From positions 9,042,001-9,106,000 of the forward strand of contig NZ_JANADK010000001.1 in NCBI RefSeq assembly GCF_024199795.1: a stretch of 64,000 nt of DNA, given 5' to 3'. Both the position numbers and the translations under genes were made by a program. This DNA is from Bradyrhizobium sp. CCGB01. GTDB taxonomy: Bacteria > Pseudomonadota > Alphaproteobacteria > Rhizobiales > Xanthobacteraceae. Below are positions 17,318 through 26,064 of this stretch, in pieces (positions within the stretch are counted from its first letter, which is position 1; every line of letters begins with the position of its first letter). The notes beneath the pieces were generated by a model that was given only the letters and a program-made list of their open reading frames with translations, was not told the DNA's origin and ran no database searches.

Positions 17318-17974
17318 TCAGGCGCTCTTTCGTTGCGCGGCAAGGCCGCAGAGGTTGGCACGGGCGACGGCGTCCAGACGCGGGCCGTCCTGTTGCACGA
17401 CCGAGGTCACACCGATGCGATCGTGCAGGGCATCGAGCGTCTCCCGGCGAATGTCGATGGTCGCCGCCATGGTCCAGGCGTTCTCGACCAGCTCCGGCAG
17501 ACCAAGCGGGGTCACGACGAACCCGGCCTCATGGAAGCGCGGCAGCCACCAGGTCTCCATGATCGCGCTGACCTGCGCGATCCCCTGATTGAGGCAGAAC
17601 TCCTGCACCGCCGCCATCAGTTGCAGGTTGAGAGCGCCATCGCGTCGATCGCGCACGACGAAATAGCGCGACCATTCCCAGACCAGCGGATCCGCAGGAC
17701 AGCCGCGAACCGCGGCCAGATGCGGAAAGATCTCGCTCATCATCGAGGGCTTGGTCGTCGGGTAGAGCCGGTGACCGCCAATGACACGGCGCCCCTCCAG
17801 CGCGAGCAGATAGACCGTGTCCTCGTTGTCATAGGAATCGATCTCGCGGCAATCCGGCTTGCGTAGCGTCTCCCAGTGCCGCTCATCGACGAAAATGTCG
17901 TGACGCAACCGGAAATGCTGCTCGATAACGTCTTCATAAAGGTGACGATTTACCGCAGAAATTGCGTGAATCAT
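17318..17974 (-). CDS. bjaI: Acyl-homoserine-lactone synthase, BjaI/BraI type
   Basis: 218 aa from the ATG at 17974 (MIHAIS, GGGGGC 6 bases before); an ATG at 17986 would add four residues. LuxI-family invariant positions are visible: RLRHDIFVDERHW, EIDSYDNEDTVYLL, GGHRLYPTT and EWSRYFV (the Glu-x-Ser-Arg block). The sequence is BjaI-like; BjaI is known to make isovaleryl-HSL from isovaleryl-CoA, and the close relatives BraI and RpaI make cinnamoyl- and p-coumaroyl-HSL, so the acyl group should be tested. It follows the regulator gene on the same strand with a lux-type palindrome in between. Confidence 0.9.
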   Translation of the reverse strand: MIHAISAVNRHLYEDVIEQHFRLRHDIFVDERHWETLRKPDCREIDSYDNEDTVYLLALEGRRVIGGHRLYPTTKPSMMSEIFPHLAAVRGCPADPLVWEWSRYFVVRDRRDGALNLQLMAAVQEFCLNQGIAQVSAIMETWWLPRFHEAGFVVTPLGLPELVENAWTMAATIDIRRETLDALHDRIGVTSVVQQDGPRLDAVARANLCGLAAQRKSA

Positions 17975-18030
17975 GAAAGCCCCCATTCGTTCTCAAAGGC
18001 GGTCAGCCTCTGCGAAAAGGGGCGGGTTCG

Positions 18031-18052
18031 ATATTGGGAAATTTCCCAGTAT
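18031..18052. promoter_or_regulatory. lux-type box in front of bjaI
   Basis: ATATTGGG followed by AAATTTCCCAGTAT: a 22-base palindrome with one mismatched pair and a perfect 14-base core (TGGGAAATTTCCCA). Its centre (18041.5) is 68 bases upstream of the bjaI ATG at 17974, just past the regulator stop. This is the position and form of the inverted repeat bound by LuxR-type regulators for autoinduction. Confidence 0.75.
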
Positions 18053-18057
18053 GTCGC

Positions 18058-18786
18058 TTAGGGATTGATGATCTTGTGGCGAATTGCGAGCGCAACCGCA
18101 TGCGTCCGGTTGACGGCACCGAGCTTGCGCGCGGCAGTTGCAAGATGCTCTTCCGCGGTGCGCTGCGTGATGTGCAGGATCTCGCCGATTTCCCAGGCCG
18201 ACTTCCCCTGCGAGGCCCAGGCGATCACCTCGCGCTCACGCGGGGTGAGACGCGTCGAGAGATGCGGCGCCGGATCGAGCAGGCGGCGAATATGGTCGAA
18301 GCCATACATTGCCATCAGGTGGAGTGCCGGCTTGCTCCGGGGATTGAGGTCGAGATGGACGCCGCCGAGCGACACCGCGGCCTCGTAGCCGGTGAGCCCG
18401 TGGATCGGCACGATGAAGCCGCGCGACATGCGAAAATCGCCAGCGCGGTTCATCACCTCGGCCGCGGTCGGCTCGAGCTCGGCATCATAGGGCGCTTCCG
18501 ACCACTCGAACGGATTGACCGACTGCCGGCACAGCCGCACCACGGGATCGAAGCGGTCGTAATTGTTCTGGGTATAGAGACTGAACCATCCTGCCGGCCA
18601 GCGCTTGGCGAGCACCATCTGCGCGAACCGCTGGTCGGGATTCGGCAATCCCGTCACGATGATGGTTTCGAAGCCGAAGCGACCGAACGCCACCTCGAGC
18701 GCATTCATGGCGTCTGGGACCTTGCGATAGGTCCCCAAGCCTTCAATGAAGTCGAGCGCCTCCCGGCCATAGTCTACGGCGGACAT
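18058..18786 (-). CDS. bjaR: LuxR-family quorum-sensing regulator, BjaR type
   Basis: 242 aa from the ATG at 18786. N-terminal autoinducer-binding domain (about 15-165) with the ligand-pocket pattern W-x3-Y ... DRFDPVVR; C-terminal GerE HTH (about 175-240: LTPREREVIAWASQGKSAWEIGEILHIT). Partner of the synthase 83 bases downstream. A half-site resembling the lux-type box (GTTTCCCGGTAT, 18859-18870) lies in its own leader, so autoregulation is possible. Confidence 0.9.
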   Translation of the reverse strand: MSAVDYGREALDFIEGLGTYRKVPDAMNALEVAFGRFGFETIIVTGLPNPDQRFAQMVLAKRWPAGWFSLYTQNNYDRFDPVVRLCRQSVNPFEWSEAPYDAELEPTAAEVMNRAGDFRMSRGFIVPIHGLTGYEAAVSLGGVHLDLNPRSKPALHLMAMYGFDHIRRLLDPAPHLSTRLTPREREVIAWASQGKSAWEIGEILHITQRTAEEHLATAARKLGAVNRTHAVALAIRHKIINP

Positions 18787-18953
18787 CGGTGCGTTTCCTG
18801 ACCCTCGCCGTCCGGTATAGCACGTCTTTGGAGACTGCCTCAATTCACCGCTTCCGTAGTTTCCCGGTATCCCCTTGGCCCCGAAGATTTAATCTACTTG
18901 TGGAAGAAGTGACGTCAAGTTACACCTGAGGCGTCTGAAGCGGGAAAACCACG

Positions 18954-19130
18954 ATGGAAGACGAGGACATCGCCCTCAACAGCGTGCTCGGCCTGGAACT
19001 CAACCGCGTGTTTTTCGCCGTCCACGAAACGGCAAACAAGCAGAAGATCATCGAGTTCGCGCGCGAGGTGTTGCAGCGCGAGCGCGCGGAGCGGCCCGGC
19101 AGCCGGTCGCCCGAGAGCCCGGCGAGCTAG
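18954..19130 (+). CDS. Hypothetical 58-residue protein divergent from bjaR
   Basis: 58 aa, ATG at 18954 to TAG at 19128-19130, with GCGGGAAA before the start. The sequence starts MEDEDIALNSVLGLELNRVF and ends in a charged helix and a Pro/Ser/Arg tail; coding-like composition (third-position GC). No family recognised. It shares a 167-base divergent promoter region with bjaR containing the half lux-type site, so it could be quorum-regulated. Confidence 0.5.
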   Translation: MEDEDIALNSVLGLELNRVFFAVHETANKQKIIEFAREVLQRERAERPGSRSPESPAS

Positions 19131-19374
19131 AACGCAGTTGCAGTAAGGCGTACGTTCTGCGCGAGCGCCGCCGTTCCATTCGAACGTGCCGATTTTAGCC
19201 GCAACATTCCGACCGCGAAGTTACTCTTCCTTCTCCTTGTGGGAGAAGGGAAGCGAGTGCGCCACTCCGCCGTGCGTGCGGATCATGATACTTGCCGCTG
19301 GATGACATCGCATCTCTCGTGAGATGATCGCCGCCACGATCCCCTTTTGGGATGCCCGATCGGATGCCCACGAC

Positions 19375-20313
19375 ATGATGACGCTGCGCCAGGTTGAAGT
19401 GATCCGTGCCGTAATGGTGACGGGGACCATCGGCGGCGCCGCGAAGCTGCTCAACGTCTCGGCGCCGGGGATCAGCCGGCTGGTCAAATACACCGAGCGC
19501 ACGCTCGGCATCCGCTTCTTCCAGCGCCAGAACGGCCGCTATTTTCCGACGCCGGAAGCCGAGAACATCTTCGAGCAGATCAACGGCGTCTACAAGAAGG
19601 TCGACGACCTCACCGAGCTCATCTCCAAGATCGGCCGCGGCGGGTTGTCGGAATTGCGCATCGGCTCGGTGCCGAGCATCTCGCAGGTGATGGTGCCGCG
19701 CGCGATCGAGCGCATCCGGCGCCGCTATCCCGATCTCGGCATCGACATCAACATCCTCAAGATCGAGGAGGCCATCGACTATCTCCTGCTCGGCCGCGGC
19801 GAGTGTGTGGCGATGAGCTACCGGCTCGAGCATTCCGGGCTCGACTTCATGCCGCTGGCCTCGGGTGAACTCTATTGCATCGTCCCCCCCGGCCACGAGC
19901 TTGCCGGCCGCAAGCAGGTCTCGGCCGCCGAGATCACCCGCTATCCGCTGATCGGCATCGATCCCAACGATCCCTACGGCCGGATCATGGCCGAGATCTT
20001 CGCGCGCAACCGGCTCGACTACAACATCACCATCCGCGCGCGCTTCGGTACCACGGTCTGCGCGCTGGTGAAGGCCGGGCTCGGCATCGCCATCATCGAC
20101 CAGTTCACGGTGGCCCATGGTGGCTATCCCGGCATCGAGCTGCTCAAGATCACGGAGCCAACGCGGTTCGACACCTATATCGCGGTGAAGCGCGGCGCGC
20201 CGCTGTCGCTCCATGTCGAGTATTTCATCGAGTCCCTGCGCGCCGAAATGCGTGCGGTGGAGCCGTCCCGGAGCGACGGCAGGGCCGCCCCGGCACGCGG
20301 GCGCAAGAAATAA
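19375..20313 (+). CDS. LysR-family regulator of the shikimate/quinate operon
   Basis: 312 aa from the tandem ATGs at 19375/19378. N-terminal winged HTH (1-60: MTLRQVEVIRAVMVTGTIGGAAKLLNVSAPGISRLVKY) and a periplasmic-binding-protein-like effector domain (about 90-295); Arg/Lys-rich tail. It precedes, in the same orientation, the dehydrogenase and transporter genes, so it probably activates them in response to a pathway intermediate. It is not divergent from its targets, which is less usual for LysR regulators. Codons upstream of 19375 lack family similarity. Confidence 0.85.
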   Translation: MMTLRQVEVIRAVMVTGTIGGAAKLLNVSAPGISRLVKYTERTLGIRFFQRQNGRYFPTPEAENIFEQINGVYKKVDDLTELISKIGRGGLSELRIGSVPSISQVMVPRAIERIRRRYPDLGIDINILKIEEAIDYLLLGRGECVAMSYRLEHSGLDFMPLASGELYCIVPPGHELAGRKQVSAAEITRYPLIGIDPNDPYGRIMAEIFARNRLDYNITIRARFGTTVCALVKAGLGIAIIDQFTVAHGGYPGIELLKITEPTRFDTYIAVKRGAPLSLHVEYFIESLRAEMRAVEPSRSDGRAAPARGRKK

Positions 20314-20318
20314 CATTA

Positions 20319-20355
20319 TGTTAGGTTTGCCCGATAAATGGGTAATTGTGTTAGG
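20319..20355. promoter_or_regulatory. Candidate LysR/activator site: TGTTAGG direct repeats
   Basis: TGTTAGG at 20319-20325 and again at 20349-20355, 30 bases apart (close to three helical turns), in the 144-base gap between the lysR gene and the dehydrogenase gene. Spacing on one DNA face suits a dimeric activator. Confidence 0.3.
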
Positions 20356-20457
20356 CGGGGGAAAGGCTATCGTCGGACCTGGAAGCCCCCTTGGAATTGC
20401 GCGGATTTCCACGCTAATGGCCAGGACCGAACGCTCCCAACGAGACGATAGCGAACC

Positions 20458-21336
20458 ATGTCGAAGCGCGGATACGCCGCCAGCAAGAAGCTTCTCACCG
20501 GCCTGATCGGCGCGCCGATCGCGCATTCCGCCTCCCCAGCCATGCACGAGCGCGCCGCCGAGGCGCTTGGCCTGCGCGGCCACTATCAGCTTATCGAGGT
20601 CGCCGGCGCCGATGCGGCCGGGCTCCGCATGATGCTCGAGGGCGTGCGGCGGCTCGGCTTTGCCGGCGTCAACGTGACTTACCCTTACAAGGAAGCGGTG
20701 GTCCCGCTGCTCGACGAGCTGGCCCCGGCCGCCGCCGCGATGGCGGCGGTCAACACCGTCGTCGTCAGGGACGGCCGGCTGATCGGCCACAACACCGACA
20801 CGACCGGCTTTGCACGCGCCGTCGCGCCGCTGCTGGCGCCCGCGGGTAACGCGGTGGCCGTGATCGGCACCGGCGGCGTCGGCAAGGCGATCGCCTTTGC
20901 GCTGGCGAGCCTGGACGTCGCAGACCTCCGCATCTTCGACAGCGAGCCGGCGCGAGCCGAAAAACTCGCCGCGCTGCTGGCCGAGCATGGTGGCGCGCGG
21001 GTGGCGACGAGCGTCGAGGACGCGCTCGACGGCGCCACCGGCCTCGTCAACGGCACGCCGGTCGGCATGCTGCCGAACCGCGACACGCCGGTCCCAGCCT
21101 CGCTGCTGCGCGAAAACCTGTGGGTCGCCGACGCCGTCTATTCGCCGCTGATCACGCCCTTGCTGGCTGCGTCGCGAGCCAAGGGCGCGCGGATCATGAC
21201 CGGGCGCGAGCTCGCGATCTACCAGGCCGCCGACGCCTTCGAACTGTTCACGGGCCTTGCTCCATCGACCGAAGCCATGGGAGAGGCTTTCGACGAGGTG
21301 ATGGCGGCACGAAGCTCGGCCTATCACGCAGCGTAA
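20458..21336 (+). CDS. Shikimate/quinate dehydrogenase (AroE family), probably catabolic
   Basis: 292 aa. Shikimate-binding S24/S26, catalytic Lys78 (VTYPYKE) and Asp114 (GHNTDTTGF) are present, then the Rossmann motif GTGGVG (137-142). The residue after the second strand is Asp161 (RIFDSEPAR) where biosynthetic AroE has the NRT motif that binds the NADP phosphate; Asp there favours NAD+, as in catabolic quinate/shikimate dehydrogenases. Placed at the head of an import-plus-degradation operon, it should oxidise shikimate to 3-dehydroshikimate (or quinate to 3-dehydroquinate). Confidence 0.82.
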   Translation: MSKRGYAASKKLLTGLIGAPIAHSASPAMHERAAEALGLRGHYQLIEVAGADAAGLRMMLEGVRRLGFAGVNVTYPYKEAVVPLLDELAPAAAAMAAVNTVVVRDGRLIGHNTDTTGFARAVAPLLAPAGNAVAVIGTGGVGKAIAFALASLDVADLRIFDSEPARAEKLAALLAEHGGARVATSVEDALDGATGLVNGTPVGMLPNRDTPVPASLLRENLWVADAVYSPLITPLLAASRAKGARIMTGRELAIYQAADAFELFTGLAPSTEAMGEAFDEVMAARSSAYHAA

Positions 21337-21393
21337 CCGAAGCGGCCGGACACAAGGCCGCGGACAACATCAACGAAAATGGGAGGAGAGACC

Positions 21394-22524
21394 ATGAAAT
21401 CGACCCTACTGGCAGGCGCCTTGCTTGCCTTCGCGACTGCAACCAGCGTCCACGCGCAGGCGATCAAGCTTGCCGACGTCGCCGAACTCTCGGGCGGCGG
21501 CGCCACCGTTGGCACCAACTGGAAGAACGGCATCGACCTCGCGATCGAGGAGATCAACGCCAAGGGCGGCGTGCTCGGCCGCAAGCTCGAGGTCACCCAT
21601 GCCGATTCGCAATCCAACCCCGGCGTGGCCCGCGCGCAGGTGCAGAAGGCGCTCGACGCCGAGCCCTATGTGCTGCTCGGGCCCGGCTATTCCGGCTCGG
21701 TCAAGGTGACCGCGCCGCTCGCGGCCGAGGCCGGCATCGCGCAGATCATGGGCGGCGAAGCCGCCGAGCTGACGCAGGCCGGAAACAAATTCCTGTTCCG
21801 CACCTCGTTCGGCCAGCAATCCTCGATGCCGAAGGTCGCAAAATACATCCACGACGAGATGAAGGCGAAGACGGTCGCGGTGGTCTGGGTCAACAACGAC
21901 TTCGGCCGCGGCGGCCGCGACGTCGTGGTCAAGGAGCTCGACCGGCTCGGCTCCAAGGTGGTCGCCGACCTCTCGACCGAAGCAGGCCAGGCCGACTTCG
22001 CCGCCGACGTCGGCAAGATCAAGGCCGCCAATCCCGACGCCGTGTTCGTCTACCTCAACGAGGAAGAGAGCGCGCGCATCCTGAAGGAGCTGAAGCGCCA
22101 GGGCGTCACCGCGCCGCTGATGGGCGAGACCACGCTGATCGGCCAGAAGGTGATCGAGCTTGCCGGCGATGCCGCCAACGGCGCGCGCGGCCATGTCGGC
22201 CTCACCACCGACGCGCCGGTCGATCTGATCAAGGCCTTCCGCGACAAGTTCTCCAAGAAGTACAATTACGTGCCCGACCATAACGGCCTGAAGGGCTACC
22301 TCGCCGTCTACATGGTCAAGGCCACCACCGAGAAGATGGGCAAGGTCGACAGCAAGGCGTTCGCCGACACGCTGCACGGCCTGACCATCAAGGCCGCGGA
22401 CGAGCCGGGCATCCTGATGGACGTCACCTTCAGCGAGACCGGTGACATCGACCGCCAGAGCTTCCTGGTCGAGGTGGTCGAAGGCAAGCAGGTCGTGAAG
22501 CAGGTGCTGCCGAAGGTGAAGTGA
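21394..22524 (+). CDS. ABC transporter substrate-binding protein (LivK type), shikimate/quinate importer
   Basis: 376 aa from the ATG at 21394, behind a strong GGGAGGAG site. Signal peptide of about 22 residues (MKSTLLAGALLAFATATSVHAQ), then a type I periplasmic binding fold (LADVAELSGGGATVGTNWKNG ...). It is the first gene of a complete transporter. Because the operon also encodes shikimate dehydrogenase and dehydroshikimate dehydratase, the ligand is likely shikimate, quinate or protocatechuate and not a branched-chain amino acid. Confidence 0.85.
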   Translation: MKSTLLAGALLAFATATSVHAQAIKLADVAELSGGGATVGTNWKNGIDLAIEEINAKGGVLGRKLEVTHADSQSNPGVARAQVQKALDAEPYVLLGPGYSGSVKVTAPLAAEAGIAQIMGGEAAELTQAGNKFLFRTSFGQQSSMPKVAKYIHDEMKAKTVAVVWVNNDFGRGGRDVVVKELDRLGSKVVADLSTEAGQADFAADVGKIKAANPDAVFVYLNEEESARILKELKRQGVTAPLMGETTLIGQKVIELAGDAANGARGHVGLTTDAPVDLIKAFRDKFSKKYNYVPDHNGLKGYLAVYMVKATTEKMGKVDSKAFADTLHGLTIKAADEPGILMDVTFSETGDIDRQSFLVEVVEGKQVVKQVLPKVK

Positions 22525-22532
22525 CCGCTTCG

Positions 22533-22668
22533 CCTCTCCCCGCTCGCGGGGAGAGGCCGACGCGCGGAGCGCGGCGGGTGAGGGGCACTCTCCGCGAATC
22601 CAACTGTCACCGTCCTTGCGGAGGCTCCCCCTCACCCCGCCCCTCTCCCCGCAAGCGGGGCGAGGGAG
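22533..22668. repeat. Palindromic repeat, family D (copy 1)
   Basis: Two small hairpins (CCTCTCCCCGC..GCGGGGAGAGG at the left, CCTCTCCCCGCAAGCGGGGCGAGG at the right) flank GGCGGGTGAGGGG...CCCCCTCACCCCGCC. It separates the binding-protein gene from the permease genes and may stabilise the upstream mRNA part. The same family lies inside the fused ATPase gene at 44083-44275. Confidence 0.75.
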
Positions 22669-22705
22669 AAGAACGAGCGGGGAGAGGGAGAGGAGAGAGG
22701 GGAAA

Positions 22706-23581
22706 ATGTCCAATCTGTTCGATCTTCTGGTCGCGGGACTTGCCACCGGCGCGATCTATGCGCTGGTCGCGGTCGGCTTCACGCTGCTGTGGCAGACCTC
22801 GCAGACCATCAATTTCGCGCAGGGCGAGTTCGTGATGCTGCCGGCGTTCCTGATGCTGGCGGCGATGCATGCCGGCGCACCGTTCTGGCTCGCGATCATC
22901 CTCGGCATCCTGCTCTCGATGCTCCTGCTCGGCCTCGCCTTCAAGATGCTGCTGGTCGACCCGATGATGCGGCACGGCGTGCTGCCGCTGGCGATCGCCA
23001 CCATGGCGCTCGCGATCGGCCTCAAGGAGGCCGTGAAACAATTCTTCAGTGCCGAAGCCTCGCCCTTCCCGTCGATCGTGCCGACCGGCGACATCTCCAT
23101 CCTCGGCCACGCGGTGTCGCTGCAAAGCATCGGCGTCCTCGTCGTCGCCATTCTTGCCGTGTTCGGCCTGACCACGCTCTTGAACCGCACCTCGCTCGGT
23201 CACCAGATGCAGGCGGCGGCGCAGAATCCGACGGTGGCGCGCATCATCGGCGTGCCGGTGGAGCGCATGATCCTGCTGACCTTCCTGATCAACGCCTTCC
23301 TGGTCGCGCTCGCCTCGCTTTTGATCACGCCGATCTATCTGGCAAAATTCTCCTCCGGCGAGGTGCTGGGCCAAGCCGCCTTCATCGCCGCGATCGTCGG
23401 CGGCTTCAACCAGGTGCGCGGCGCGATCGCAGGCGGCCTCCTGATCGGCGTGCTCGACAATCTCGCGGCCGCCTATGTCTCGACGCAGTATCGCGCCGCC
23501 GTTCCGATGATCTTCCTCATCGCCGTCATCTTGTTCCGGCCGCAAGGACTACTCGGCCGCGCCGAGGAGCGCACCGTATGA
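22706..23581 (+). CDS. ABC transporter permease (LivH type)
   Basis: 291 aa from the ATG at 22706 (MSNLFDLLVAGLATG); the preceding in-frame codons are translated repeat and not gene. Eight or so membrane segments, with family motif GFTLLWQTSQTINFAQGEFVMLPAF and the loop GHQMQAAAQNPTVARIIGV. Channel half of the shikimate/quinate-operon importer. The stop overlaps the next start by 4 bases (ATGA). Confidence 0.9.
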   Translation: MSNLFDLLVAGLATGAIYALVAVGFTLLWQTSQTINFAQGEFVMLPAFLMLAAMHAGAPFWLAIILGILLSMLLLGLAFKMLLVDPMMRHGVLPLAIATMALAIGLKEAVKQFFSAEASPFPSIVPTGDISILGHAVSLQSIGVLVVAILAVFGLTTLLNRTSLGHQMQAAAQNPTVARIIGVPVERMILLTFLINAFLVALASLLITPIYLAKFSSGEVLGQAAFIAAIVGGFNQVRGAIAGGLLIGVLDNLAAAYVSTQYRAAVPMIFLIAVILFRPQGLLGRAEERTV

Positions 23582-24576
23582 GCGGCTTCGCCAAACCGTT
23601 GAAGATCGCGCTCGGCCTTGCCGTCATCGCCGCGCTGATCATCGTCCCCATGAACTTCAACCGCTACGGCCTGTTCATCCTGAGCCAGTGGGCGGTGATG
23701 AGCATCGCCGCGATGGGGCTGAACCTCACGCTCGGCTATGCCGGCCAGGTCTCGCTGGCGCAAGGCGCGTTCGTCGGCATCGGCGCTTATGCAGCGGCGA
23801 TCATGACCACCCATGGCTGGCCGCTGCCCGCGGCGATCGTGGTCGCGATCGTCCTGAGCTTCGCGGTCGGCTGGGTGCTCGGCTATCCCGCACTGCGCGT
23901 GCAACACCACTATCTCGCCTTCGTGACGCTCGCCTTCTCCACCCTCGCCTTCCTGGTGTTCCGCAACGAGAGCTGGCTCACCGGCGGCATCTACGGCATC
24001 TCCAACATTCCGCGCCCGCATTTCTTCGGCATTGCGACCAACAAGCCCCTGCCGTTCTACTATGTCTGCCTCGGCTCGCTCGCGATCGTGTCGCTTGCGG
24101 TGTCGTGGCTGATCCGCTCGCCCTGGGGCCGCGCCTTCATGGCGCTGCGTGAAAATCCGCTGCGCGCGCAGTCGCTCGGCGTCGACACGCGGCGCTACAC
24201 TCTGATGGCCTTCGCGATCGGCTCAGCGCTCGGCGGCGTCGCGGGCGCGCTCTATGCGCCGCTGACGCAATACATCGATCCCGTGCCGTTCAACCTGTCG
24301 CTCTCGCTCGACCTCCTGATGATGGTGATCGTCGGCGGCGCCGGTTTCTATTTCGGCCCCTTCCTCGGCGCGATGATCGCGGTGCTGCTGCCGGAATGGC
24401 TGCGCTTCACCGAAGGCTACTATCTGATGCTCTACGCGGTCGCGGTGATGCTGCTGCTGATCTGGTCGCCGACCGGCATTCTGGGAATCCTCGACCGTTA
24501 TCTGGCCGAACGCCGCACCAAGGCCGCCTCCGCGCTGCGCGCCGTCGCAAAGTCGCGCCTGGAGACGGTGCAATGA
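23578..24576 (+). CDS. ABC transporter permease (LivM type)
   Basis: 332 aa. Family blocks: MSIAAMGLNLTLGYAGQVSLAQGAFVGIGAYAAA and GRAFMALRENPLRAQSLGVDTRRYTL. Second channel half. Starts at the ATG overlapping the upstream stop and itself overlaps the ATPase gene by 4 bases. Confidence 0.9.
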   Translation: MSGFAKPLKIALGLAVIAALIIVPMNFNRYGLFILSQWAVMSIAAMGLNLTLGYAGQVSLAQGAFVGIGAYAAAIMTTHGWPLPAAIVVAIVLSFAVGWVLGYPALRVQHHYLAFVTLAFSTLAFLVFRNESWLTGGIYGISNIPRPHFFGIATNKPLPFYYVCLGSLAIVSLAVSWLIRSPWGRAFMALRENPLRAQSLGVDTRRYTLMAFAIGSALGGVAGALYAPLTQYIDPVPFNLSLSLDLLMMVIVGGAGFYFGPFLGAMIAVLLPEWLRFTEGYYLMLYAVAVMLLLIWSPTGILGILDRYLAERRTKAASALRAVAKSRLETVQ

Positions 24577-25316
24577 GCGCGGTCCTCGAAGTCACCGACA
24601 TCAAGAAGAATTTCGGCGGCATCAGCGCCGTCGACGGGGTCTCCTTCGATGTCCGCGAAGGCGAGATCCTCGGCCTGATCGGTCCGAACGGCTGCGGCAA
24701 GTCGACCTTGTTCAACTGCATCCTCGGCCAGCTCACGCCGTCAGGCGGCGAGGTCAGGCTCGACGGCAAGGTGGTCACCGGCCTGCGGCCTGCGGAGCTC
24801 AACAAGCTCGGCGTCAGCCGCACCTTCCAGCTCCTGCAGGTCTTTCCGAAGCTCTCAGTGCGCGAGAACCTGATCCTCGCGGGCCAGGAGCACCAGGGCA
24901 ACATGGCCTCGCGCCTGGTCGGCCGCTCCGATGCCGGGCTGACGGAGGCCGCCAACCAGATGATCGGCTTCTTCAAGCTCGACCATCTCGCGGACGAACC
25001 GGCCGGCGGTCTCTCCTACGGCCAGCAGAAGCTGCTCGACGCCGCCATGGCCTTCATGGGCGGGCCGCGCCTGGTGCTGCTCGACGAGCCCGCCGGCGGC
25101 GTCAACCCGTCGATGCTGTCGGACCTGAAGGACCGCCTGGTCGCGATCAACCGCGAGAAGAACGCGACCTTCGTCGTGATCGAGCACAACATGGAGTTCG
25201 TGATGTCGCTGTGCTCGCGCGTGATGGTGATGGCGGAGGGCAAGGTGCTGGCGATGGGACGGCCGGACGAAGTGCGGAAAAACCCTGCCGTGATCGAAGC
25301 CTATCTGGGACATTGA
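24573..25316 (+). CDS. ABC transporter ATPase (LivG type)
   Basis: 247 aa. Walker A GPNGCGKST, signature LSYGQQK, Walker B LVLLDEPA. LivG-like C-terminal extension (GRPDEVRKNPAVIEAYLGH). Energises the operon's importer together with the next gene, 10 bases downstream. Confidence 0.9.
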   Translation: MSAVLEVTDIKKNFGGISAVDGVSFDVREGEILGLIGPNGCGKSTLFNCILGQLTPSGGEVRLDGKVVTGLRPAELNKLGVSRTFQLLQVFPKLSVRENLILAGQEHQGNMASRLVGRSDAGLTEAANQMIGFFKLDHLADEPAGGLSYGQQKLLDAAMAFMGGPRLVLLDEPAGGVNPSMLSDLKDRLVAINREKNATFVVIEHNMEFVMSLCSRVMVMAEGKVLAMGRPDEVRKNPAVIEAYLGH

Positions 25317-25326
25317 GGAGGTGACC

Positions 25327-26064
25327 ATGAGCGACCCGATCCTCTCGGTTCACAATCTCGTCGGCGGCTACGGCAAGATGACGATCTTGAACGGCACGAC
25401 CTTCGCCGTGCCGCAGGCAACCATCACCACCATCATCGGCCCGAACGGCGCGGGCAAGTCCACGGTGTTCAAGGCGATCTTCGGCCTGCTCAAGCTGCGC
25501 GAGGGCAAGATCAGCTTCGCCGGCCGCGACGTCACTAATCTAAGCCAGCGCGCGCTGCTCAATGCCGGCATCTGCTACGTGCCGCAGGGCCGCAACATCT
25601 TTCCCGAACTGTCCGTGCGTCACAATATCGAGCTCGGCGGCGTTTCCGCGGGCAAGGGCATCGACCTGCCCAGGCGGATCGAGGCCGCGCTCGACCTGTT
25701 CCCGGCGCTGCGACGGAAGTCGACGCAGCAGGCCTCGACGCTCTCGGGCGGCGAGCAGAAGCAGCTCGAGATCGCGCGCTCGCTGCTGCTCGAGCCAAAG
25801 CTCGTGCTGATCGACGAGCCCTCGATCGGCCTGTCGCCACTGATGGTGCAGCAGACCTTCGACATCCTCAAGAGCCTGCGCGATCGCGGCGTCACCATCC
25901 TGATGATCGAGCAGAACGCGCGCTCGGCGCTGGAGATTTCCGACATCGGCATCGTGCTCGAGCTCGGCCAGACCCGCATGGTCGACGGCGCGCAGCGCAT
26001 TCTGAACGACCCGCGGATCGGCCAGCTGTTCCTCGGCGGCGCGATGGAGGAGAGTGCGGCATGA
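25327..26064 (+). CDS. ABC transporter ATPase (LivF type)
   Basis: 245 aa from the ATG at 25327, with GGAGG 6-10 bases upstream. Walker A GPNGAGKST, signature LSGGEQKQ, Walker B LVLIDEPS. Overlaps the following dehydrogenase gene by 4 bases, which ties the enzyme genes to the transporter as one unit. Confidence 0.9.
   Translation: MSDPILSVHNLVGGYGKMTILNGTTFAVPQATITTIIGPNGAGKSTVFKAIFGLLKLREGKISFAGRDVTNLSQRALLNAGICYVPQGRNIFPELSVRHNIELGGVSAGKGIDLPRRIEAALDLFPALRRKSTQQASTLSGGEQKQLEIARSLLLEPKLVLIDEPSIGLSPLMVQQTFDILKSLRDRGVTILMIEQNARSALEISDIGIVLELGQTRMVDGAQRILNDPRIGQLFLGGAMEESAA

Noticed and set aside
19195-21327. 710-codon open frame opposite the lysR and dehydrogenase genes
   Set aside because: It spans two convincing genes and the gap between them, and shows no domain.
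22616-22705. N-terminal extension of the LivH-type permease (30 codons upstream of 22706)
   Set aside because: These codons are translated family D repeat; the ATG at 22706 begins the family-typical N terminus.
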